From Dicyema japonicum (lineage: Eukaryota > Dicyemida > Rhombozoa > Dicyemidae): DNA of 64,000 nt. Of the stretch, positions 48,014 to 57,761 are shown piece after piece (positions within the stretch are counted from its first letter, which is position 1; each line of letters starts with the position of its first letter). Made by a program: the position numbers and the translations under genes. The DNA lies in assembly GCA_011109175.1 (NCBI GenBank), contig RDEW01000011.1, positions 1,242,772 through 1,306,771 of the forward strand. The letters are read 5' to 3'. The notes under the pieces are model-generated. The model did not search any database. It was not told where the DNA came from and saw only the letters and a list, made by a program, of their open reading frames with translations.

Positions 48014-49852
48014 TTAACCTATGAAAAGATAATAATAATAATAATAACCTTCCTCGCCTGCCTGTTCGCCAGCCTCCTCAGGCAGGTTCGATTCTGGTTG
48101 CTGAAACAACTCCGAGAGCGCCTTGTCCAATTGAACCCTCTGCCCATATGGCATCTCAGGGCTCTGCCTCCTATACTCCAGTGTCAGGCTCTCTAGGGTC
48201 CGCTTTAACACAGTAGACTGTAGATAGGCCTGGAGCTTCCTATCTACCCCCAACTGCTTCAGATAACCCTTGTGGTACTTTGTGCAATTCCTTCCCACGT
48301 CATTACTATAGGAATAACGAGGACCTTGCAACCAAGCATATGCCCATCTCGTTTGCAAGAAAGTCATACTTCCTTTTTTTCTCCACCTCCACAGTCTGCA
48401 AACGGTTTTGAGACGTGATGATAACTTCTATGATAAGGACTTGGCCAGACTCCTTATCGTGTACCACAATGTTCGGTTTATTGTGCTTGACTAGCACCGA
48501 GGTACGGATAACACTGTCTGCATGTACAGCGCCTCCGATCGAGGTGAGTTGTCACCGTATTTCAGCCATATTGTCGACGACTTAAGGTCGACATGTGGGT
48601 TGTCTAATGCTCTGAAGAAGACCTTATGAAGGATTTTTAAGTTGATCTTTTCCATCAAATTATTATATTGTAATTCGATCAACGCCTTCACATTTACTAG
48701 CCCACCATCATCAACACCATACTTAGCAAACAAAAAAGGTCTGATAGTGCCTAGGTGGGTTGCCCGTGTTTTCTCGGTCGTTATTATGGCGTGCTTCCTA
48801 GCAGACACACTTGACCCAGCTATCAGGGTGTCTTGCATTCGCATTAGGATACGCTCACTTAGTTGAATTATTCCACACAGTCCACGGCCGAATTTATCAC
48901 GGGGTAAATATAGTCTCTCCTTATTGGCTGCCAGCACATGGACATGGTTCTCTCTGAGTACTCCACGGATCATAACATCCATCTCATCATACTCTTTGGG
49001 CTCAAACTCCACAACACCTATGTAGTAGTTTAGCTACTCATTTAATGCTAGGAACAAATTCCTTGCATTTAGAGACGTCTTACACAATAACGCTGCTCTT
49101 TTACGGATGCCTTCAGTAATTTGTCGCTTTGTCTCAGGCATTATAAGGGACTTTGGAGTTTCGGTAACACCCAGATACTTATATCCTTCGTGTTCCTCTA
49201 GGACTCTTACTAACTCGCTACATACTTGCGTGTTAGTCGCAGACTTTGAATAATTCAAATCTAGTCCTATACTCTCAAAGAATTCCCTGGCACAGACCCC
49301 CATGGAGTAGAGCTCCTCGGCTGTTCGAGCATACATCTTCAGGTCATCGATAAAAAGAAGGTGATTTGTACTGAAACAAACCCCCTCACAATGAACTGGT
49401 ATTTGCTCAAACCGGTCATTGAGGCGGCGACTCAATGGCTCCAAACAGAGAACAAAGAGCAGCGGAGACATGCTATCCCCCTGAAGGATCCCCCTCCTGA
49501 GTTTTACCTCGCCTATCCGGTGCCTATTATAGTTCAGATGAATACTCCACCTATTCATCACAGCCACTACAAAGCTGATGAACCACACAGACATACACAG
49601 ACTGTGTAGGCACTCGACAAGGTAAGAATGATCAACTGAATCGTAAGCCTTCTTCACATCCACCCACATAGAAAAAAGTGAGTTTCCGTGAGACACAGAA
49701 AGGCATTTGTTGATCAAGGCCTGCTCTTTTGCCCCCTGACAATTTCGCACAGTACCCAACTGATTCTCAGAGAGAATCCCATTAGCTTCTACAAAGTTCA
49801 GGCAAATACTTTTCTTGAACGAATTAAAGGACTCGAGTACGTGCGGAGACAC
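48014..49852 (-). mobile_element. R4/Dong-like LINE with restriction-like endonuclease
   Basis: From 49852 down, one frame of about 450 codons has a single internal stop (49034-49036). It contains ILSENQLGT, WVDVKKAYDSVDH, RRGILQGDSMSPLLFVLCLEP and the catalytic LFIDDLKMYA, typical of the R2/R4 group. A frameshift at about 48495 leads into NKPNIVVHDKESGQVLIIEVII and VEVEKKRKYDFL, a C-terminal restriction-like nuclease in which the expected PD reads PN, then a conserved tail. The 3' end is (TTA)n at 48030-48050. No APE domain is present. This is the least decayed LINE here. Possible further 5' sequence to 50340 is too broken to call. Confidence 0.8.
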
Positions 49853-50000
49853 AACGAATTTGTAAACATCTCCATCTATACAGAGTATATGGAATCAAAA
49901 AGGCTATAAAGTAGAAGTGAGATTCAGTTTTGTAAACTCTACCATCGTAGAATATTAAGATAAGAGTCAATATTTGCCTGAACTTTACGTAAGGAATTTA
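49850..50000 (+). mobile_element. Integrase-element fragment
   Basis: ISIYTEYMESK...SRSEIQFCKLYHRRIL shares about 110 bp with 56868-56975 (ATCTCCATCTATA..GAGTAT.TGGAATCAAAA), the 5' part of the outer integrase element. Only this piece is present. Confidence 0.5.
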
Positions 50001-50689
50001 TCAGTATAACGAATCGTTTTCAATTGGTCCTCTAGCTTTATTCGTTTTTGTATCCTAATTATAGTCGGGTCCTCAAAGGTAAAGTTAATTAGTGGAAAAT
50101 ATGCCATTTAGTAGCATTTCTATTTTGTTGTAAGGGCAGTCTATACATGGGTGAAATGGCATCAGGCACATCCTACTCTTTTCTTATATTTCCCAGCTGC
50201 TTCATTAATAACGTTCTTTATTTGGTCTCGGGATCTCTTGGTGAGGCCGATACATCCAGTAGATGAGTATCAATATATTCTTGGTAGCTCTCTATAGTCT
50301 CTGGTTGGTAATCTAGCTTTTCACTTAGAAAATGATTTCTTATATTTTTCAAGTTTGTTATTCTTAGTATTTTTAAATTTAATACAATGTTTCCTTAGGA
50401 AAAATGTACCACCATGTGGTTACTGCTAGTTGTCTAGCCTTATTATGTCACTGCGATGTTGATGACTCTGCGCTAGACCAGCCATGCCAAAAGGGGAGCA
50501 AGTGGTCCCTTTTTGGGAGCCACAGAACTTTTTAGAGCTTCATCTAATATTCGAGATACGCCATTTTGCTTATAAATTAACAAATGAAAGCATGAGGCCG
50601 ATATATTTTATTTGGCTGATATTTTCGAGAAATTAAACAAACTAAAGATTTTACAAGGAAAAAATATCGATCATATTCATTGCAAGGAG
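50001..50689. other. Unplaced, possibly 5' LINE sequence
   Basis: Minus-strand pieces such as YQEYIDTHLLDVSASPRDPET suggest decayed coding sequence upstream of the R4-like LINE. No domain is identified. Confidence 0.3.
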
Positions 50690-51135
50690 GCTATTATAAG
50701 TCGACTCGTTGTATAAGTTGACCCCCCAAAATTCGACGGAAATTACGATTTTATGATATATCCTTTTCATACGCCATTTTGAATACTATTTACTTTGTAA
50801 CTCTGTGATATTACGCGCCAAGAGAGACTAACAAAAATTAACACTTTTAGAAAGTGATTTATTTTTAGTTAAGAAACAATAAATTAGAATTATAAAATGG
50901 TTTCATAGAGTTCAAAATGCGTCTTCATTGTCACTATTTCCAAAAAGCTCGTTCCATTCATTTTCGTTTAGTCTGTCGTCATAAAGGGCATCTTCTTGAT
51001 CTTCTTTATCCTTAGTTTCTTCTTTTTATTGCCAGATAAGGTCTCTTGTCCAATCGAGAGCGTTGGAAAATGCAGCATTTCTTAAAGGAGCGTTCCACAT
51101 TAGAGAGCGACACATCATCCCACGACTGTTTAATC

Positions 51136-52401
51136 CAGAGCTTTTCAAAAAATATTTCTCGCGGCACACTAATCATAAAAAAATAATCCACGGCACACAT
51201 TAAAAAATAAAAAAATTAAATTTTTAAGATGTGTAAAACTAAGTACAAAAATTGGTAATTTAATGCCCAAATTTTTATTAATAAAAAAATGAATTCTTAA
51301 TTATTATTGTTTTTGCATATATCTTCAATGTCAGGTCGAATGGTTGACAAAGACATCCGCATTTCAGCACAAATCCGACGAGAAACAGTATTATCTGAAA
51401 AAAGTATCTTCATTATTTTTTGTTCATATTTATGACCAAACATAGTCCGAGCAATAATACGACAAGCAGGGATTATCAAGTTTTCGCCAATAATGTGAGG
51501 TTTTAGTTGTTTTGCTATCAATTCTGAGATCAGGTATGAACATTTCAATGATTCCTTTGTGTTTAAAAAAGTTTCACTGAACATCATTTGACTAGATCTA
51601 CGATTCATAGTAAAAACTAAATAATACTTAAGTTGTTTTTTCAAATGGATAAAATGATCCACAGATTTTTCGGAATAGTCCGGATGCTTGGAAATAAAAT
51701 GTCTCTTTAGTTTGCTAGGAACCATAGCATCATTTGCCAAAACTTCCATGCAAATTAGACATTGAGGTAGTTTATTTTTATCTTTGCATATAAATCCAAA
51801 TGACAAATAAGAATCTTTAAAAGAACGACGAACTGATTTACCCATAAGCAAGTTGATGCGCACTTTATTAAAAAATTAATAAATAATGGTTAACCAATGT
51901 AATAATCATTGTCAACCAATAATAATATAATAATAATAACAGCCTTTTTCACAGAGACGTGGTATTAGCTCCGCATAGGCAGGACACACAAATTATTTAA
52001 TTAAAGAACAGTTAATTTTAACTAATCGTAGAACCAAGGAATGATCTTCACTTGTTTTTTTTCTTTTTATTATGTGTGGGTCCTTTCTAGACAATCCAGT
52101 TCCTCAGTGAGAGCCCACAGATGACGGCGTCACTCGTCAAGCCTTTTTAGCATCGTAGATGCGTGGAACCTTCCACCAGGTGAACAGCAGCGAGATTCGA
52201 ACCCGTGACATAAGCCACTTTAGCCCGACACCTAACCACTAAGCCACCCAGCCAATGTAAATGTCATTTAATGTATAATAAAAAAAATGATTATTTTAAT
52301 TTGAGTAATTCGTTTATCTTTTTAAATTAATTTGGTCAAAAATGTATATAAATTTATTCAAATTTGTATTTGGCAGGCGGCACACCGTTTGACAACCTCT
52401 G
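51136..52401 (-). mobile_element. Second hAT transposon (ZBED5-like), in the pogo element
   Basis: The ends read CAGAGCTTTTCAAAA (left) and the inverse of CAGAGGTTGTCAAACGG (right). GTTTAATC flanks both (51128-51135 and 52402-52409), a perfect 8-bp target duplication. An uninterrupted 188-codon minus-strand frame (51863-51297) gives the transposase N-terminus: SYLSFGFICKD, PQCLICMEVLANDAMVPSKLK, RHFISKHPDYSEK (BED finger), YLISELIAKQLKPHIIGE and RRICAEM. The catalytic and C-terminal parts are deleted, so it is non-autonomous. A SINE lies inside it. Confidence 0.9.
52053..52253 (-). mobile_element. tRNA-derived SINE inside the second hAT
   Basis: On the minus strand from 52253 the head reads GGCTGGGTGGCTTAGTGGTT then AGG, an A-box-like segment (TGGCTTAGTGG). 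It continues to GGGTTCGAATCTC, a B-box, at about 52203-52191. A body of about 115 bp follows and ends in ATAATAAAAAGAAAAAAAAC. The tRNA half does not fold as a full tRNA with an acceptor stem, so I call a SINE. No flanking duplication is visible. Confidence 0.75.
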
Positions 52402-53149
52402 GTTTAATCCATACTGTTGTTATTTCCAACGAAGGTGCTTTAATGGCTCTTTAGTAAACTGCTTCTCGCCTTCTATCATCCAATTACTCCAATTTCCTCT
52501 CAATCTGTCTTGAACGGCTTGTTCAAAGAAACATCAAGTGGCTGCAAAACACTTGTTAGTCCACCAGGAACAACAGCGACATCAGTGTTGCTGCATTAAA
52601 GTTTTTTTGACGGAGTCCACTAAATGGGCTTTGAAAGAATCCCATACGAGAAGACTTTTCTTCTTTAACATTCCTCCAGGTCGAGAGTTTTATACTTTTT
52701 CTATCCATATCTTCCCTCCTCATCCATCCTTTTGGATGATTGTAAATTACTTCACCGAATGGGAACCGTCCTTTCGGTAGAGTTTTTCTCTTAAAAACGA
52801 CCATTTGCTTCAGCTTTGTACCGTCAGCTAAGCAGGAACGAACAACAGTGAATCTATAGTTTTCGTGGCCTGTTGTTCTCAGAGAACTCTAACTGGCTAA
52901 TAACTTTTTGTGAAGAGTGTACTAATCACCATCACATTTGAATCGATAAATACGAAGTTGAATTTCATGAATCGGTGTATAAGTCGAGGTCGATTTTTTT
53001 GATCGAAAAAGGTCGACTTACACCGGCAAATACGGTAAGTCATTTCCAACAAACTTGAACTTTATTGTATTAATATTGAACGTAGAGTTATCACAATTTC
53101 ATAATTTATCGAAAATACAAAATACTCTTAAGGAAGAGGATTTATAAGT

Positions 53150-53560
53150 TTGCATAACAACTATGTAGTAGTTTAGCAGCGAGACAACATACTCATTTAA
53201 TGCTAGGAACAAATTCCTTGCATTTAGAGACTCTCAAAGAATCCCCTTGAATAGATCCCCATGAAGTAAAGCTCCTCGGCTGTTCGAGCATACATCTTCA
53301 GGTCATCAATAAAAAGAAGTGATTTGTACTGAAACTAACACCCTCACAATAAACTGGAATTTGCTCAAACCAGTCATTGAAGGGGCGACTCAATGGATCC
53401 AAATAGAGAACAAAGAGCAGCGGAGATATGCTATCCCCATGAAGGATCCCCATCTTGAGTTTTGCCTCGCCTATCCTGTACCTATTATAGTTCAGATGAA
53501 TGTTCCACCTATTAATCACAGCCACTACAGGCATGCAAAGCCTTTGTAACAATAATAATA
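53150..53560 (-). mobile_element. R4/Dong-like LINE fragment
   Basis: The minus strand reads AVINRWNIHLNYNRYRIGEAKLK and GDSISPLLFVLYLDPLSR, very close to the LINE at 48014-49852. It then skips from FLLMT to a piece of the C-terminal region (KCKEFVPSIK). The palm and nuclease are deleted. Confidence 0.75.
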
Positions 53561-53564
53561 ACAA

Positions 53565-53985
53565 CACAGATCACGGTTACACAAACTAACTAATCACGTG
53601 ATCCCAGCACGCTCTAGCAGAGACCTTATCTTGACCCGATGCTCCTCCCTCGCCCCCACACAAGCGCGTTTCGGTCGAGTGACTGGACCTTCGCAGTCAC
53701 GATGGCGCGAACCGTGGTTCATTCGTATCAAGGCTTCAAGAGGCTGGAGTTTCCTGAGATCCAGCGTTCTGTGATTTTGGAGGCTCTTTTCCGTCTAGCC
53801 TCGATCTTCAAGACATTCGTTCAAGAGATGAGGCATTTCACAACATTAGTTTTCTTTTCGCATTTCGTAATTACGTTTTCAATATGGGGCGAGAATGACA
53901 CATGCATGTCAAAAGTCACCCCAAAAATCCTTTGGGATGTTCTGAAAGGAATAGCTTCATTGTTTGCCTTCAGTTCGACCGTCCG
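53565..53985 (-). mobile_element. LINE 3' end, family A copy
   Basis: SFSPHIENVITKCEKKTNVVKCL leads directly into TNVLKIEARRKRASKITERW, skipping the YIEPC segment seen at 579-960. It ends with the family's CACGTGATTAGTTAGTTTG segment and a TTATTATTATTG tail. Confidence 0.65.
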
Positions 53986-55783
53986 TCTTCCAATCTGTGT
54001 AGGGAATCGATAAGGTAAAAATGATCAACTGAATCGTAAACCTTCTTTGAATAATTCAATAATGTAATTTTTAATTTATTTATTTTCTTACTAATAAATT
54101 CTATAAATAAATGGTATAAATGTTCTAACCACAATCATTAACATAAAACGTGTTTGGTTTAGTGTTATGTAAAAGAACCAATAATCAATATATAACACAT
54201 CGAAGATGTATGCTCTACGATCAAGACGAATACGAAATACAGAATGATCGACTGTTTTGTTTCTATTCAATAAAATATTCAATCCATAAGTGCTACAACA
54301 AAGAATAAATCTATAAGATATCTTTTCAGAGATATCGAATGTCCTCCAGATGTTGCTACCACAAGGTATTCTTGGATAAATTTTAGTGAGTTAGCTGGCT
54401 TGTTGCAGTAAATTACTATTTCTGAAGTCACCTCGCCGTATGTGATATAATTAGTTCCTTTGACTGTTAAGGAATTCTACAAACGAAATCAATTCAAATA
54501 GCACAAATCTACTCTCGTTAAGACCAATAGTTTTGAACTATTATGGATTAGATCAGTTGCTCAGAGTTGCATCAAAAAATTACAATTAATAAGCATATAA
54601 AGAGGGATGAAATATTTGTTTTTGTGGAGATCCAGCGGAAGTAGAGAAATATTTTACGAAGAGACAAGAACATAATGAAATTACATAGTTGACCAAGAAT
54701 TTCAAAATGTGAAATGACTATTAAGATTTGAACGGATACACTGTAGACATGAAACGTTGGAGATCAGTAAAAAATTATTAATTAAAAAAATCAGAAATTT
54801 CAAAGACACTAATGTGGTAAACTATGTGATTATGAGGTATACCAAATAGTAGAAATTTTTTGTTTTAATAATAGGAGAGAAGACGGATGCCGGATGCAAT
54901 TCTCTACAGGATTGAACGAAGGCTTGCTTAGGAAAGATGCGTGTCACGCTATTGACTCTGGATTAGGCAGAAGCTCGAAATTTTGAAGCCTTTCCAATTA
55001 CGTCCTCTTAACTGTAAATCTTTGTAATATTTTTTAAATGCAATATATTTTTTTAAAATTAAAATTATCAATTTATTTTTAAAATTATAAATAATTAGGA
55101 CGACAGAACGGCGAAGGTGTTATCTCTGATAATCTCCATTTCGAGCCTCTGCCCAACCAGAGACCCTTACATCTTTCTGAGGCGAGTTTGCTTCCAATGC
55201 TGGAGAGAAAGGCGTCCGTCTTCGATCCCACGGTTCCAGTTGTCTACACAACAATGGCGGAGAAATGGTATTGGATTCCGAGGGATTCGTATTTATATAT
55301 TTTTTAAATGCAATATATTTTTTAAATGAAATATATATTTAAATGCAAATCATTTATTTAAATGCAATATATTTTTTAAATGCAATATTTTTTTGTTTAC
55401 AAATGCTTTAATGCTATTTACTATAATATAAATTTTAACTGCTTTAAAAAATTTCCATGATTTTAATTATTTTTTGTTAAATTTATTTCAATTATTAGTT
55501 ATATTCATACTTTTTAGATTTAAATTTCCTATAAGGGGAGCATTATTTGATCGAATCTAAATTTAATATTCTGTTATCACAACAGCGCTTAGATAAAACT
55601 TTTCCTACTTATTTTCAAAAGCTTAATTGTCTTTCTTAATGAAATTTTCTGATACCCTAATATTAAATATGATTACTGTTAATATATAAAATATGTTAAG
55701 GTGTTAAATTATACAAATTTAATATACTGCTTCTTAATTTTAAAATTCATGATAAATTAATATTAGTAAATTATCAAATGCAA
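53986..55783. other. AT-rich sequence without recognised genes
   Basis: One plus-strand open stretch at about 55100-55310 (QNGEGVISDNLHFEPLPNQ...VPVVYTTMAEKWYWIPRD) is unusually GC-rich and protein-like for this region but matches nothing I know. The remainder is low-complexity AT-rich DNA. Confidence 0.4.
55310..55415. repeat. Short AT-rich tandem repeat
   Basis: The phrase TTAAATGCAATATATTTTTT recurs about five times with variation. Confidence 0.75.
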
Positions 55784-56100
55784 CTAATTATAAAACGGAG
55801 GGAGATTCCCAGTAATAAAACGATACAAATCGGCCTCTAAAGCTCTAAAAACAGCATAGGCTTCACTCTAAACATAAATTGAAATTAACCTCATCAACTT
55901 TACAATTATTTATTTCTTCAATTAAAAGATCTACGTTAATTTTTTTATTACCTCTTTCTTGATTGTTTTTATTTAAAGCTATAAAATTCGCTAGTTAACT
56001 CTGCGTGTCGGTTGTTGATATTACAATAAATTTCATGTTGTTCCATGTATTCGTCATACATTTCTCTAAGAATTCTCTGCCGATCCATTTGCGTGTTCAT
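55784..56100 (-). CDS. Possible small gene with mini-introns
   Basis: From ATG 56100 the frame reads MNTQMDRQRILREMYDEYME. Two downstream GT...AG segments of 21-22 nt, if removed, join RDLLIEEINNCKVDE to SEAYAVFRALEADLYRF and a TAG at 55784. The junction near 55975 does not close cleanly, so either an intron is misplaced or the gene is broken. Function is unknown. Confidence 0.35.
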
Positions 56101-56404
56101 CTAATTTTTTGTTTATATAATATTTGTATATTTTACAAGGTCATAATTGTAGTCATAACATCTAAGTAGACGTAATTTATTTTAGCAATTTTGTCATTTT
56201 TTATATTTTCCGGTTATTATTTCAAATGAGGATATAAGTTTTTTCTAAGTTATGTAATATTTTAGATGTTTCACTCGTATGATAATCTTGTTTTAATATT
56301 TTTTTTATTTACTCAAATATTGCGACATAAATATAAACTTGACTAAATTATCTATTTTCTATCATAAAATTAGTTATTTAGAATAAAAATAATTTTTAAT
56401 TTCA

Positions 56405-56650
56405 TTATACGTCGGCGGAGAAGGCCAAACTCGTTAAATACGTCGACCTTCCCGATGATGTAAAATTTGTTCCCCTTGCTATGGAGACTTCCGGATCCTA
56501 CTCCCCTTCTACACGAAAGTTTTTCGGACGTCTTGGAAATCGGATCACCTCATGCACTGGAGATCCCCCGTGAACGCCGCTGGCTTTTGAGCGAATTTCG
56601 CTCGCAATTTTGAGAGGGAACAGCCACGCAGTGAGGGCGGCAACTACCTG
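56405..56650 (+). pseudogene. LINE restriction-like endonuclease domain, C-terminal fragment
   Basis: SAEKAKLVKYVDLPDDVKFVP, LAMETSGSYSP and FFGRLGNRIT align with 7140-7300. A stop at GDPP is followed by the shared ending GAGAGGGAACAGCCACGCAGT. Only the C-terminal half is present. Confidence 0.6.
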
Positions 56651-57583
56651 ACTTCTATTGTTTAAGTTTATTTAATGAACCATAAAAAAATTTCATTATT
56701 AAAATTTTTATTTTTTATATCTGGTTTGTCGTGTGAGAAAATGGAAGAGGGTGGACATACTTTTAGAACCATTTCGAAAAAACGAAAAACTTTTTACTAC
56801 CTGGCAACTCAGTGTGGTAGAATGTTATAAAGTGATTATGTGAGAACTTACAATGAAGTTTTAAAATGCATACATCTCCATCTATAAGGAGTATTTGGAA
56901 TCAAAAGAATATAAATGTGAAGTGAGATTCAGTTCTGTAAACTCTAATATCGTAGAATATTAAGATAGAGTCAATACGTCAATCCTGAATGAAACGACAC
57001 TACATTTCACAGAATTTTGAACAACAAAAATAAGTCAAACTTTTGTATTAATACTGGAGCATTCAAATGCATGTAACAGTTGCAATATCTCGGCGTTTAT
57101 GTCAATTAAAAGGTTTCCTTTTAGACTACATTAAGAAAAAAAGCTACCGGTGAAATCGCTATTTCGTTATTGAAAAATTAAAAATGAATTTGAACAATTA
57201 AAAGAAATCAAGAAAAATTATCAAATTTCTAAAAAAATACAAAGCACTCGAATGTGTAGATTCTGAAAGACACATAAATAAACGAATCATGGAAGATAAA
57301 ATTCAGAAATTTTATGTTTATGTTGAAGAAATTTACGATATTATCTAGAAAGCTCACCTACAAACTGGCCATGGTGGACGTTATAGAATGGTCAATGAAC
57401 TTTCAAAAAATAGTAACATTAATCGTCAGACAATTATATACATCATTTTGCATTCACTGTCAGAAAAAAGAGAATCAGATCAAAATCAAATTCTAGTGTT
57501 GTTTGTCAAATTTTATCGAAAGAATTTTAATCTCGTGCGCAGGTTGATCTGATAGACAAGAGATAATTATCATAGAGTTATTA

Positions 57584-57632
57584 TGTCGCGAGCGCTACTT
57601 GCAACTATGCGCTACTTGCAATATCGATTTTT
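57584..57632 (+). repeat. Left terminal inverted repeat of Ginger
   Basis: Contains the 13-mer GCGCTACTTGCAA-like unit twice (57591 and 57608), so the TIR itself has an internal direct repeat that could be a double transposase-binding site. Confidence 0.9.
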
Positions 57633-57761
57633 GAATTTTTTGAATTTTTTTGAATCTATAAAATTGTTCTTTTCGATTGAAATTCTAATTTTTAGTAATA
57701 TAAAATATTAATTTTATTGTATAAAAATTAATATAAACTATTAATACTAATTTGAATTGTT

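Larger units (their letters stand above)
50690..53036 (-). mobile_element. Pogo/POGK-like transposon carrying a nested hAT
   Basis: Both ends carry related inverted sequence: ATAAGTCGACTCGTTGTATAAG near 50696 and, read inward, CCGTATTTGCCGGTGTAAGTCGACC from 53036. With the hAT removed, the minus strand reads VVFKRKTLPKGRFPFGEVI, GWMRREDM, LLVWDSFKAHL and FEQAVQDRLRG. It continues on the other side of the insert as SLSNVERSFKKC and NEWNELFGNSDNEDAF. That is the order of a pogo-type DDE transposase as in POGK. The left boundary is approximate. Frameshifts throughout. Confidence 0.75.

Noticed and set aside
52190-52253. tRNA gene
   Set aside because: A- and B-box-like segments are present but no acceptor stem pairs, and the sequence continues into a body with an A-rich tail, so a SINE fits better.
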